In this document: positions 1-8,313 of the stretch, piece after piece
Layout: every line of letters begins with the position of its first letter
How positions within the stretch are numbered: position 1 is the stretch's first letter
DNA from: Rhizobium mongolense subsp. loessense
GTDB taxonomy: Bacteria; Pseudomonadota; Alphaproteobacteria; Rhizobiales; Rhizobiaceae
DNA: 64,000 nucleotides
Direction of reading: 5' to 3'
Assembly (NCBI RefSeq): GCF_900099775.1
Contig: NZ_FMTM01000010.1
Location: forward strand, 1-64,000
Notes under the pieces: generated by a model
Seen by the model: the letters and a program-made list of their open reading frames with translations, nothing else
Database searches by the model: none
What the model was told of the DNA's origin: nothing
Position numbers and translations under genes: made by a program

Positions 1-1388
1 CAGATGCGCTGACGCTGACCACCGGAGAACTCGTGCGGAAAGCGCGACGCCATATCGGCTGAAAGGCCGACCTTTTCCAGAAGGTCGGCAGCCTTGTTGC
101 GCGCCTCGACGCGGCTCGCGAGGCCGTGCTCGATGATCGGCTCTGCCACCGCTGCACCCACAGTCATCCGCGGATTGAGGCTTGCAAACGGATCTTGAAA
201 AATCATCTGGATGCTGCGCCGCATGCGGCGCAGGCTCGATGAATCAAGGGTTGTCACATCACAGCCGTCAAGGATGACCCTTCCCGCGTTCGGTTCGACG
301 AGGCGGGTGATGGAGCGGCCCGTGGTCGATTTGCCGCAACCGGATTCGCCGACAAGCGACAGGGTCTCGCCCTGAAAGAGATCGAAGGAGACATTCTCGA
401 CCGCATGGATGGCGCCGGTCTTTGCGCCGAAAAGCCCGCCGCGAACAGCAAATCGCGTGGTGAGGTTCTTGACCTCGAGGACCGGCGTCTTGCTGACGAC
501 CGTATCGGCCACTGCTTGCGGCTCGCTCCGCTCACCAGTCGCGGTATCGACAACAGGAAACCGGAGCGGCCATTTTTGTCCGGCCATTGAACCGAGTCGC
601 GGCACGGCGGAAAGCAGCGCGCGCGTATAATGGTGCTTGCCGCGCCGGAAGATGTCACTGGTCGGGCCTGTCTCGACGGCCTCGCCGCGATACATTACGA
701 TCGTCCGGTCCGAAACTTCGGCGACGACGCCCATGTCATGGGTGATGAAGAGAACGGACATGCCTTCCTCTTCCTGCAGCGATTTAATGAGATCGAGAAT
801 CTGGCCTTGGATCGTCACGTCGAGCGCCGTCGTCGGCTCGTCGGCAATCAAAAGTTTCGGCCTGGAGGCAAGCGCCATGGCAATCATCACCCGCTGGCGC
901 ATGCCGCCGGAAAACTGGTGAGGATATTCGTCGAAGCGCGAGGAAGCATTCGGGATGCGGACCTTTTCCAGAAGACGGATCGTTTCACCCCGCGCCTCGG
1001 ACCGGGTCATCTCGCCGTGACATGTGAGCGCTTCTGAAATCTGCCGGCCGATCGTGAAAATCGGATTGAGGCTCGTCATCGGCTCCTGGAAGATCATTGC
1101 GGCGTCGTTGCCGCGCACGCGCCGCATCTCCCTGTCGGAAAGTGCAAGGATATCCTTGCCGTTCAGGACGATCTTGCCGTCGATGCGGCTCTGGTTCCTG
1201 GCCAGCAGTCGCATGATCGAGAGCGATGTGACGCTCTTGCCGGAGCCGCTTTCGCCCACGATGGCCACCGTTTCACCTGGCATCACATCGAAGGCGATGT
1301 CGCGGACGACCGGCTTCCACTGGCCATCGAGGAGGAACGATGTCGTCAGGCCCTTGACCGAGAGCACGGGTTTTGCGGCTTCGCCCAT
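1..1388 (-). CDS. Peptide-type ABC transporter, fused double ATPase (partial at left edge)
   Basis: This is the energising subunit of a dipeptide/oligopeptide/glutathione-type importer (GsiA/DppDF class), peripheral on the inner face of the membrane. The reading frame is open from ATG 1388 to the window edge (about 462 residues), without a stop or frameshift. NBD1 has Walker A GESGSGKS near residue 45 and signature FSGGMRQR near 160, with a DEPT Walker B end. NBD2 has GESGCGKST near residue 350 and signature FSGGQRQR near 448. Related proteins are about 600-620 residues, so roughly the last 130-150 residues lie outside the window. It follows the DUF1028 gene by 29 bases and is the sixth gene of the operon descending from 7362. 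The substrate is inferred from the neighbouring gamma-glutamyltransferase; a general peptide substrate is equally possible. Confidence 0.93.
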   Translation of the reverse strand, partial: MGEAAKPVLSVKGLTTSFLLDGQWKPVVRDIAFDVMPGETVAIVGESGSGKSVTSLSIMRLLARNQSRIDGKIVLNGKDILALSDREMRRVRGNDAAMIFQEPMTSLNPIFTIGRQISEALTCHGEMTRSEARGETIRLLEKVRIPNASSRFDEYPHQFSGGMRQRVMIAMALASRPKLLIADEPTTALDVTIQGQILDLIKSLQEEEGMSVLFITHDMGVVAEVSDRTIVMYRGEAVETGPTSDIFRRGKHHYTRALLSAVPRLGSMAGQKWPLRFPVVDTATGERSEPQAVADTVVSKTPVLEVKNLTTRFAVRGGLFGAKTGAIHAVENVSFDLFQGETLSLVGESGCGKSTTGRSITRLVEPNAGRVILDGCDVTTLDSSSLRRMRRSIQMIFQDPFASLNPRMTVGAAVAEPIIEHGLASRVEARNKAADLLEKVGLSADMASRFPHEFSGGQRQRI

Positions 1389-1417
1389 TTCGTTTCCCTG
1401 CTTTATTGTTTCGCGTT

Positions 1418-2173
1418 TCAAAGCTTGAGCGGCGTTGCAAAGGAGGCCGAAGCGCGGCCTTCGGCGATACGTGCAGCTTCAAGGGTGGCGATCTTTTCGT
1501 CGATCACGCGGCGGTCAATCAATCCGCTCGGGTTCTGGCGCGTCGCCATCGTCTCGGCGACATGCAGATAGCGCTCCTGGGCGACGGCATAGAGGCGGCG
1601 AAGTTCGCAAATCGGATCGCCATGGTCGTCGACGCGGATATTGAGCCAGGCGTAATCCTGATCGCGATAAACGAGCAGGGCAGCCGATTGCCTGCCGCGC
1701 TTGTCTCCGCCTGCATCTTCGCCGGCCTGCATGGCCTCGAGCAGCCGCTCGGCGAGCGGCAGCCGGGACGTCTTGCGATAGCTGGCGAGCGTCTTTTCGA
1801 GCACCTGCGGTCCGCTCAGCATATTTCCGGCGACGGATATGTCGTCGCCAATAAGATGGCCTGCCCAGTCGATACATCGGGCGCCCGTAAAAGCTGCACT
1901 CCGCCCCTTGGCGTCGACTAAATGGAACTGCCGATGATCGCGGCCTTCGTCGCGGGCGGTCAGTTCACGCAAGATATCCGCCGGAGCCTGTCCTGATGCA
2001 AGTGCGGCAAGCCCGTCGATGCCGTAAAGCGGGCTGACGAAAGCCTGCGTCGCAACCGCGCCGATGCGGCCGCGAATATGCGGGACGAGGCCGCCCACGG
2101 CGAAGAAGCGGCTGGCAACGGCAATGCCCAGGTGGCCGGTTTCAGGATCGCGGGCAATGATCGACCAGGTCAT
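1418..2173 (-). CDS. DUF1028 family protein (putative Ntn-hydrolase fold)
   Basis: A 251-residue protein that begins MTWSIIARDPETGHLGIAVAS, the characteristic start of the DUF1028 family. Family members are predicted to have an Ntn-hydrolase-like fold; no reaction is firmly established. There is no signal peptide or membrane segment, so it is expected in the cytoplasm. It starts 3 bases after the gamma-glutamyltransferase stop and precedes the importer ATPase, so it is almost certainly cotranscribed with both. The pairing suggests a role in processing an imported peptide or amide, but that is context only. Start chosen at ATG 2173, where family similarity begins. Confidence 0.85.
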   Translation of the reverse strand: MTWSIIARDPETGHLGIAVASRFFAVGGLVPHIRGRIGAVATQAFVSPLYGIDGLAALASGQAPADILRELTARDEGRDHRQFHLVDAKGRSAAFTGARCIDWAGHLIGDDISVAGNMLSGPQVLEKTLASYRKTSRLPLAERLLEAMQAGEDAGGDKRGRQSAALLVYRDQDYAWLNIRVDDHGDPICELRRLYAVAQERYLHVAETMATRQNPSGLIDRRVIDEKIATLEAARIAEGRASASFATPLKL

Positions 2174-2176
2174 GGC

Positions 2177-3961
2177 TTATCTCCCCACAGCATAGGCCTG
2201 CATCAGGCGCGGCGTTGCGGCTGCCCGCATCAGGCCATCGGCGTCGCGGCGCGCAGCGGTGAGGCGGCCGACGGTCCATGGGTCGGCGACCGTCAGATTA
2301 TGACCCTTCCTGCGCAGCGCATCGAGAACCTCGGTGCCGAAATTCGCCTCCGCCATCAGGCTGCCCGGCTCGCGGGTACGCGGATAAAAGGAGCCCGGGA
2401 AATGCGATGTGTGGAAGAGAGGCTGATCGATTGCAGCCTGCAGGTTCATCCTGTGATGCACATAGCGCATGAAGAAGGAGAGCTGCCATTGCTCTTGCTG
2501 GTCGCCGCCGGGAGTGCCGAAGGCGAGCGTGGGCCGGCCTTCATAGAGAGCTAAGGATGGCGTCAGCGTCGTGCGTGGACGCTTGCCTGGCGCAAGCGAC
2601 GTCGGCAGGCCGGGCTTTAGCCAGAACATCTGCGCGCGCGAATTCAGGCAGAAGCCGAGGCCTGGCACGATCGGTGAGGACTGCAGCCAACCGCCTGACG
2701 GCGTGACGGAAACCATGTTGCCCTCGCGGTCGATCACATCGATGTGGACGGTGTCGCCGCGCTTTTCGGAAAGATGCGCCATGGTCGGCTCGTAGACTGC
2801 GCCTGTCTTCGAGGTGACGTTGAGCATGTCCATGGTGCGTTCGTATTGGGCTTCGAAGCCGAAAATGCGCCCGGGGCGCAATTCAAGCGATGCCTCGGAG
2901 GTTATCAGCTTCCGGCGCCCGTCCGCGTAAGCATCCGAGAGCAGATGCTCGATCGGGATTTCCGCGAACTTCGGGTCGCCATAATAGATTTCACGGTCGG
3001 CAAAGGCGAGTTTCATCGCCTCGGTGAGCGTGTGGACGAATTCGGCGCCGGCCGGGTCCATTCCGGCGATGTCGATCTCCTTCAGAAGCGAGAGCGTCTG
3101 CAAAAACACCGGGCCTTGGCCCCATGGGCCGGTCTTTGCGACCGTCCAGTCGTGATAATGATAGATCAGCGGCTCTTCGATCGCAGCCGACCATTTTGCC
3201 ATGTCGTTCGCGCTGATGACGCCCTTGTGCCGACTGCCGCTTGCATCCATCACCTCTGTCGAGCCAGCATATCTGTCAATCGCTTCGGCAACGAAACCGC
3301 GATAGAACGCATCGCGCGCAGCTTCGACTTGCGCCTCGCGGTCTTTTTTTGCTTCGGCTTCTGCGATGACGCGCTTCCAGGTTTCGGCAAGCACCGGGTT
3401 CTTGAAGTTCGAATGCGGCGCCGGGACCGAACCGCCGGGCAGCCAGGTTTCATGTGACGTCGGCCACTCTTTTTCGAAAAAGGATGCAAGGCCGGAGATG
3501 GTCGAAGACACGCGCTCAAGGACAGGGTGACCGTGCTCGGCATAATGAATTGCCGGTTCGAGGATGTCGCGGACGGTCAGGCGCCCATAATCTCGAAGCA
3601 TCAGCATCCACCCATCGAAAGAGCCTGGAATGACGGTCGCAAGCAGGCCGTTGCCGGGGATGAGGCTCAGACCTTCAGATGTATAGTGCTCGATTGTGGC
3701 GCCGGCCGGGGCCGGCCCCTGCGCACAGATGACTTCGACCTTGTCCTTCTTCTTCGAATAGAAGATCGCAGGCATGTCGCCGCCCGGTCCGCAAAGATGC
3801 GGTTCGAGGACCTGCAGCACGAAGCCGGCGGCGACCGCTGCATCAAACGCATTTCCGCCTTTTTCGAGTATGCTCATGCCAACGGCGGAGGCGATCCAGT
3901 GGGTTGACGTGACGACGCCGAAGGTGCCCAAAATCTCAGGACGGGTGGTGAACGTGGTCAT
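2177..3961 (-). CDS. ggt: Gamma-glutamyltransferase family protein
   Basis: A 594-residue gamma-glutamyltranspeptidase-family Ntn hydrolase, which cleaves or transfers gamma-glutamyl groups from glutathione and related amides. The precursor normally self-cleaves before a Thr; here the candidate is in GDTVHIDVID, followed by the GTPGG stretch corresponding to the oxyanion-hole GSPGG. The length matches single-chain precursors (about 580). Unlike the periplasmic E. coli enzyme it starts directly at MTTFTTRPEILGTFGV with no signal peptide, so it should act in the cytoplasm on imported substrate. A ribosome site AAAGGA lies 8 bases before ATG 3961. It sits 12 bases after the permease gene. The precise substrate is unknown; some family members act as acylases or in gamma-glutamyl-polyamine pathways. 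Confidence 0.9.
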   Translation of the reverse strand: MTTFTTRPEILGTFGVVTSTHWIASAVGMSILEKGGNAFDAAVAAGFVLQVLEPHLCGPGGDMPAIFYSKKKDKVEVICAQGPAPAGATIEHYTSEGLSLIPGNGLLATVIPGSFDGWMLMLRDYGRLTVRDILEPAIHYAEHGHPVLERVSSTISGLASFFEKEWPTSHETWLPGGSVPAPHSNFKNPVLAETWKRVIAEAEAKKDREAQVEAARDAFYRGFVAEAIDRYAGSTEVMDASGSRHKGVISANDMAKWSAAIEEPLIYHYHDWTVAKTGPWGQGPVFLQTLSLLKEIDIAGMDPAGAEFVHTLTEAMKLAFADREIYYGDPKFAEIPIEHLLSDAYADGRRKLITSEASLELRPGRIFGFEAQYERTMDMLNVTSKTGAVYEPTMAHLSEKRGDTVHIDVIDREGNMVSVTPSGGWLQSSPIVPGLGFCLNSRAQMFWLKPGLPTSLAPGKRPRTTLTPSLALYEGRPTLAFGTPGGDQQEQWQLSFFMRYVHHRMNLQAAIDQPLFHTSHFPGSFYPRTREPGSLMAEANFGTEVLDALRRKGHNLTVADPWTVGRLTAARRDADGLMRAAATPRLMQAYAVGR

Positions 3962-3973
3962 TTCAGAATCCTT

Positions 3974-4846
3974 TCATGCTTCGCGCGGGTCGAGCGCATC
4001 GCGCAGGCCGTCGCCGAGAAGGTTAAAGCCAATCACGACAAGGAAGATTGCCGCACCCGGCCACATCGCCATCCAGGGCGCCTGGGAGAGGAAATTCTTG
4101 GCAACGTTGAGCATCGAGCCCCAGCTGGGGGCAGGCGGCTGCTGACCGAGCCCCAAAAAGGAAAGGCTCGCTTCGGCGATGATCGCTGTCGCGATCGTCA
4201 GCGTCGCCTGCACGAGGATCGGCGCAAAGACATTCGGCAGGATATAGCGGCTGATGATGCTAAAATGTCTAAGCCCGATGGAACGGGCGCCCTCAACATA
4301 TTCCTCCGTCTTGACGGCAAGCACCTGGCCGCGGGTCAGCCGGATGAAAATCGGCATGGCCGAAAGACCAATGGCGATCATCGCATTCGTCAGGCTTGGG
4401 CCGAGGAACGCCGCAAGTGCGATCGCGGTAATCAGAAATGGCATGGCGAGGAAGGCCTCGGTGACGCGTGAGATGATCTGGTCCGTCCACCCGCCTAAAT
4501 AGCCGGAGATGAGGCCGAACGGCACGCCGAACACAACCGCAATCGCCACCGAGAAGACACCCGCCATCAGCGAGGCCTGTGCGCCCCAAACCATGCGGGA
4601 GAGAATATCACGGCCAATGTCATCGGTTCCGAGCCAGTGGGCGGCTGACGGCGCCTTGCGGATCGCAGACCAGCTGGTCGCGTTAGGGTCCGGGATCGGC
4701 AATAGCGGCGCTGCTGTCGCGAGAATGGCGAAGAAGGCGATGATCGAGAGGCCTGCAATCGCCCCCTTGTTCGCCTTCAGCTTGCGCCAGGCTCGGCTCG
4801 GCGGGCGCTGATCAGTTGCAATAGTGATCTGGTCGAGAGCGGTCAT
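3974..4846 (-). CDS. Peptide-type ABC transporter permease, DppC/GsiD class
   Basis: Inner-membrane permease of 290 residues, the second of two channel subunits in this importer. After a short cytoplasmic N-terminus it shows the N-terminal helix of OppC-type proteins (near residue 30), then a core of about five further helices. The Q/A-type ATPase-contact loop is seen as YVEGARSIGLRHFSIISRYILP. I chose ATG 4846 because it overlaps the upstream permease stop as ATGA, a typical translational coupling; the open frame extends farther upstream, but that part lies inside the previous gene. The upstream neighbour is the DppB-type permease and the downstream neighbour is the gamma-glutamyltransferase. 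Confidence 0.93.
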   Translation of the reverse strand: MTALDQITIATDQRPPSRAWRKLKANKGAIAGLSIIAFFAILATAAPLLPIPDPNATSWSAIRKAPSAAHWLGTDDIGRDILSRMVWGAQASLMAGVFSVAIAVVFGVPFGLISGYLGGWTDQIISRVTEAFLAMPFLITAIALAAFLGPSLTNAMIAIGLSAMPIFIRLTRGQVLAVKTEEYVEGARSIGLRHFSIISRYILPNVFAPILVQATLTIATAIIAEASLSFLGLGQQPPAPSWGSMLNVAKNFLSQAPWMAMWPGAAIFLVVIGFNLLGDGLRDALDPREA

Positions 4847-5790
4847 AGGGCGGCCCTCATTCGCGGGTTGAGAAGGACATAGACGATGTCTGCTAACAGG
4901 TTCATCAGAATGAAGCCGATTGCAGTGCAAAGCACGACGCCCTGGACGACCGCGTAGTCGCGGTTGAAGACGGCATCGACGATGAGTTTGCCAAAGCCGG
5001 GGATGGTGAAGATCTGTTCGGTCAAGACCGCACCTGCAAGCAATTCGCCGAAGAGCAGTGCACTCAGCGTGACGATCGGCAGGACCGCGTTGCGAAAGCT
5101 GTGTTCAAGCACGATGGAGCGCTCGGAAAGCCCCTTCGCCCGGGCGGTGCGGACGTAATCGGCGCTGAGCACGCTCAACATTGCAGAGCGGGTGTGACGC
5201 ATCAGCGTGGCGGCGAGTGCGTTGCCAAGCACAAAGGATGGCATCAACATCGTTTCAATTGAGCGTAGCGGGTTGCTGAAGAAGGGTTCGTAACCGGAAG
5301 CGGGAAGCCAGCCGAGCTTCACCGAGACCAGCAGGATCAGCATGATGCCGAGCCAGAAATTCGGAATCGAGAGACCCGAAAGTGCGATAAGATTTGCGAG
5401 GTAGTCGAAGGCCGTATTTTTCTTGACCGCGGCTAAAATCCCCATCGGCACGCCGATGGCGAAAGCGAAAATCATCGACATGATCGCAAGCTGGATGGTC
5501 ACTGGCAGCTTTTCGGCCACAAGTTCCACAACCGGCTGGTTGGTACGCAGCGATATGCCAAGATCTCCCCTCAGAACTGAGCCGAGCCACGAGACATACT
5601 GATAGGGTACCGGGTCGTTCAGCCGGTATTTTTCGCGCAGGTATTCGATCACCTGCGGATCGCGCTCCTCGCCTGCCATGGCGAGAATGGGGTCGCCCGG
5701 CAAAAGCTTCTGCAGCGAGAAGACGAAGATCGAGATGATCAGTAGTGTCGGAATGGCGACCAGAAGCCGCTTGGCAATGTAGGTATACAT
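4843..5790 (-). CDS. Peptide-type ABC transporter permease, DppB/GsiC class
   Basis: Inner-membrane permease of 315 residues starting MYTYIAKRLLVAIPTLLIIS, the standard opening of DppB-type subunits, with a first helix at about residues 9-30 and five more later. The ATPase-contact loop is YVRTARAKGLSERSIVLEHSFRNA. ATG 5790 was preferred to an in-frame ATG ten codons upstream because AGGA lies about 7 bases before it and family similarity starts there. It ends in the ATGA overlap with the second permease. It follows the solute-binding protein gene after a 66-base gap that contains a strong stem-loop. Confidence 0.93.
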   Translation of the reverse strand: MYTYIAKRLLVAIPTLLIISIFVFSLQKLLPGDPILAMAGEERDPQVIEYLREKYRLNDPVPYQYVSWLGSVLRGDLGISLRTNQPVVELVAEKLPVTIQLAIMSMIFAFAIGVPMGILAAVKKNTAFDYLANLIALSGLSIPNFWLGIMLILLVSVKLGWLPASGYEPFFSNPLRSIETMLMPSFVLGNALAATLMRHTRSAMLSVLSADYVRTARAKGLSERSIVLEHSFRNAVLPIVTLSALLFGELLAGAVLTEQIFTIPGFGKLIVDAVFNRDYAVVQGVVLCTAIGFILMNLLADIVYVLLNPRMRAAL

Positions 5791-5818
5791 GAGCAGGTCC
5801 TGACACGGCACCGGGAGC

Positions 5819-5840
5819 ATGGCGGATACTGGTCCGCCAT
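5819..5840 (-). other. Intercistronic stem-loop after binding-protein gene
   Basis: A perfect 8-bp inverted repeat, ATGGCGGA and TCCGCCAT, with a 6-base loop. It lies in the gap between the binding-protein stop (5857) and the permease start (5790). There is no T-run after it on the minus strand, so it is more likely an mRNA-stabilising or attenuating hairpin that raises binding protein over permease than a full terminator. Similar elements follow the binding-protein genes at 12621 and 49412. Confidence 0.6.
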
Positions 5841-5856
5841 GCGGGGTCTGTTCGGA

Positions 5857-7362
5857 TCAGCCGGCTTTCTTCACGCCGGCGAGGCGGATCATGCCGTCCG
5901 GCGAGGGGACGAAGCCGGTAATGTTTTTATGCAGCGCCCAGATCCAGGACTGGTGGCCGAGATAGATGATCGGCAGGTCTTCGTTGAGAATTGCTGCGAC
6001 GGCGTCATACTTCTGCTTGCGCACGGCATCGTCGGTCGAAGCACGGGCCTCATTCAGCAGCTTGTCGACTTCAGGGTTGCAATATTTGGTATCGTTGATT
6101 CCGCCCTTGCAGGTGATGAACTGGTGGATGTTGCCGTCGGGATCGACGCGGCCGGACCAGTCGGAGCGGCTGAGCTGGTAGTTGCCTGCCGTCTGCTCGG
6201 ACAGAAGGGTCGCAAACTCCGTCGATTTCAGACTGACGTCGAACCCTGCCTCGGCGACCATCGACTGGACGATCTGCATCATCTGCGCCGCGACCGGGTT
6301 GTTTGGGATCTGCATTTCTACGGGCACGCGATCGAAGCCGGCTTCCTTTACGAGCGCTTTCGCCTTGTCGAGATCGCGGACAGGAACTGGAATGTCCTTG
6401 TCGAACCATGGGCTATCGGGCGGGAACGGCTGATTGCCACCCACAGCAGTGCCTTCGTAGACGATCTGGTTCAGCGCCTCGCGGTCGATCGCAAGCGAAA
6501 AGGCTTGGCGCAATCGCTTGTCCTTGCCGAACGGATTGTCGGCGCGCGGGCCGTTGGCGATGTTCGCATAGAGCGCCATGTAGCCGATATTGACCACGTC
6601 CGCGTAGGTCAGGCTCGCATCCTCCTTGACCGAAGCTGCGTCGGTGGCGGCCAGTCGCTCGATCATGTCGAGGTCGCCGGAACGAAGGTTGGCAAGGCGC
6701 ACGGTCGTATCAGGGATCGGCAGGTAGGTGACCTTGTCGATGAAGACATTGTCCTTGTTCCAGTAATCCTTGAACTTCTCGAGCACGATGCGGTCCTGCT
6801 GCACGCGTTCGACGAACTTGAAAGGACCGGCACAGACCGGCTGATTGCCGAAATTCGCGCCGAGCTCCTTTGCCGCCTTGGGCGAGACAATTATGCCGGC
6901 TCTGTCTGAAAGCTGGGCAAGCAAGGTGACGTCCGGGCTCTTGAGCGTGAATTTCACTTCATAGGGCGCGACTGCTTCGACTTTTTCAACAGAGGCGAGC
7001 TCGCTCTTGCGGCGCGATTCAGGCAACGTCATGTTGCGCTCAATCGTCGTGACGACGGCTTCGGCATCAAGCGGCGTGTCGTCATGGAATTTTACACCCT
7101 CGCGCAGCTTCATGGTCAGCAGCTTGCCGTCGCCGGACCAGTTCCACTCGGTCGCAAGCTGCGGCACGATTTTCAGGTCGGGTGTAACATCGACCAGCTT
7201 GTCGCACATTGCCGTGTAGACGATGCGGCCCACGAAGGTGCGTGACTGTGCGGGGTCAAGCACGTCGGCATCATCCTGCAGACCGATTTTTAGTTCGGCA
7301 GCGAAAGCGGGTAGCGCAATCAGCGCACCCGCAAGAAGGGTCGTCACGAATCTGATCGTCAT
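5857..7362 (-). CDS. Periplasmic solute-binding protein, family 5 (peptide class)
   Basis: A 501-residue family 5 (DppA/OppA/GsiB-type) binding protein that delivers substrate to the permeases encoded downstream. An N-terminal signal peptide is visible, MTIRFVTTLLAGALIALPAFA, with cleavage expected just after that Ala. The mature part begins ELKIGLQDDADVLDPAQSRT, typical of the family. ATG 7362 is set by an excellent ribosome site, GAGGAG, 6 bases upstream; a weaker in-frame start exists ten codons earlier. It is the first transporter gene of the operon, directly downstream of the FadR-type regulator. Substrate is inferred as a peptide or gamma-glutamyl compound from the operon context. Confidence 0.93.
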   Translation of the reverse strand: MTIRFVTTLLAGALIALPAFAAELKIGLQDDADVLDPAQSRTFVGRIVYTAMCDKLVDVTPDLKIVPQLATEWNWSGDGKLLTMKLREGVKFHDDTPLDAEAVVTTIERNMTLPESRRKSELASVEKVEAVAPYEVKFTLKSPDVTLLAQLSDRAGIIVSPKAAKELGANFGNQPVCAGPFKFVERVQQDRIVLEKFKDYWNKDNVFIDKVTYLPIPDTTVRLANLRSGDLDMIERLAATDAASVKEDASLTYADVVNIGYMALYANIANGPRADNPFGKDKRLRQAFSLAIDREALNQIVYEGTAVGGNQPFPPDSPWFDKDIPVPVRDLDKAKALVKEAGFDRVPVEMQIPNNPVAAQMMQIVQSMVAEAGFDVSLKSTEFATLLSEQTAGNYQLSRSDWSGRVDPDGNIHQFITCKGGINDTKYCNPEVDKLLNEARASTDDAVRKQKYDAVAAILNEDLPIIYLGHQSWIWALHKNITGFVPSPDGMIRLAGVKKAG

Positions 7363-7428
7363 GCCATACTCCTCTGTTGTTCTTTGCTTCATGAGGGCGC
7401 GGTATCTGCCTCTCTGCGTCCGGCTCGC

Positions 7429-8154
7429 TTAGGCGAGTTCTTGTTTGGTCTTCGGTTCGTGGTGGTCTAGCGAGGTAATGCGGATCAGGCTTTCCTGGAG
7501 TGTCAAGAGATGTTGGCGCATGGCCTCACCCGCCTTGGCAGGGTCGCGGGCGACGATCGCCTCGACGATTGCGGTATGCTGGCCATAAGTGACCGTGCGC
7601 GTCTTGCTGGCGCTGCGGGCGCGCTCGCGGATCGTCTGCCAGGCCTCGTCCTGACGCACCCTGTTGATGACATCAAAGATCGCCAGGAAAAGTTGGTTGC
7701 CGGCACACTGGGCGATCTGCCGGTGCAGTGCGCCATCCCAGAGTTCGCGGCCGTCGGCATCGGTGCTTTCGTAGATCTTCTTGACGAGCTCATACATGCG
7801 CTCGATATCGGCGGCCTTGGCGCGCATGGCGGCAAGCTGGGCCAGCTGCGGTTCAATGCGCAAACGCACTTCCATGACTTCCATCAGGTCGGTCCCGGCG
7901 ACGATCGAACCGACATGTTCGCTCCAGCCATCGGGACGTCGCCCGGCAAAGGTGCCCGAGCCCTGACGCCGCCAGATTAACCCCTCGGCTTCCAGGACTT
8001 CCAGTGCACGGCGCACGGCGCGGCGGCTAACGCCAAAGGTTTGCGAAAGCGCGCGCTCCGTCGGCAGCTTGCCATCCGCATCCAGACCGTCGGAACGCAG
8101 CAGCGTCCGGAGCTTGTCCAGTGCAAGGTTCGAGTTTCCGGCGGCTTCGTCCAT
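7429..8154 (-). CDS. GntR/FadR-family transcriptional regulator
   Basis: A 241-residue regulator with an N-terminal winged helix (residues about 10-75, DGKLPTERALSQTFGVSRRAVRRAL) and a C-terminal helical FCD ligand domain. FCD proteins typically bind a carboxylic acid and release DNA. It is on the same strand as, and 66 bases upstream of, the binding-protein gene, so it may head the peptide-importer operon and control itself. ATG 8154 is used; TTG 8160 is an in-frame alternative. TGGT-N4-ACCA lies immediately upstream at 8162-8173, fitting autoregulation. The effector is unknown. Confidence 0.9.
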   Translation of the reverse strand: MDEAAGNSNLALDKLRTLLRSDGLDADGKLPTERALSQTFGVSRRAVRRALEVLEAEGLIWRRQGSGTFAGRRPDGWSEHVGSIVAGTDLMEVMEVRLRIEPQLAQLAAMRAKAADIERMYELVKKIYESTDADGRELWDGALHRQIAQCAGNQLFLAIFDVINRVRQDEAWQTIRERARSASKTRTVTYGQHTAIVEAIVARDPAKAGEAMRQHLLTLQESLIRITSLDHHEPKTKQELA

Positions 8155-8161
8155 TGGCAAA

Positions 8162-8200
8162 TGGTCCGTACCAATTGATTATTGGTTCAATCCAGACCAA
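8162..8200. promoter_or_regulatory. Candidate operators for the FadR-type regulator
   Basis: Two inverted repeats lie just upstream of the regulator gene. TGGT-CCGT-ACCA at 8162-8173 resembles the TGGT-N3-ACCA core recognised by E. coli FadR-type proteins, with one more spacer base. TTGGT (8182-8186) and ACCAA (8196-8200) form a second, wider repeat. Position 8 bases before the start codon would suit autorepression. The assignment is by motif resemblance only. Confidence 0.45.
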
Positions 8201-8313
8201 ATTGGCCGACGCGTCAAGCGAATTTTTGTGCAGATTCTGCAATGCACAAAGTTTGAGCGGTTTGGCTTGCCTTGCACGGTATTTGGGTGGTCCTGCTGGG
8301 CACATGCGCCAAA

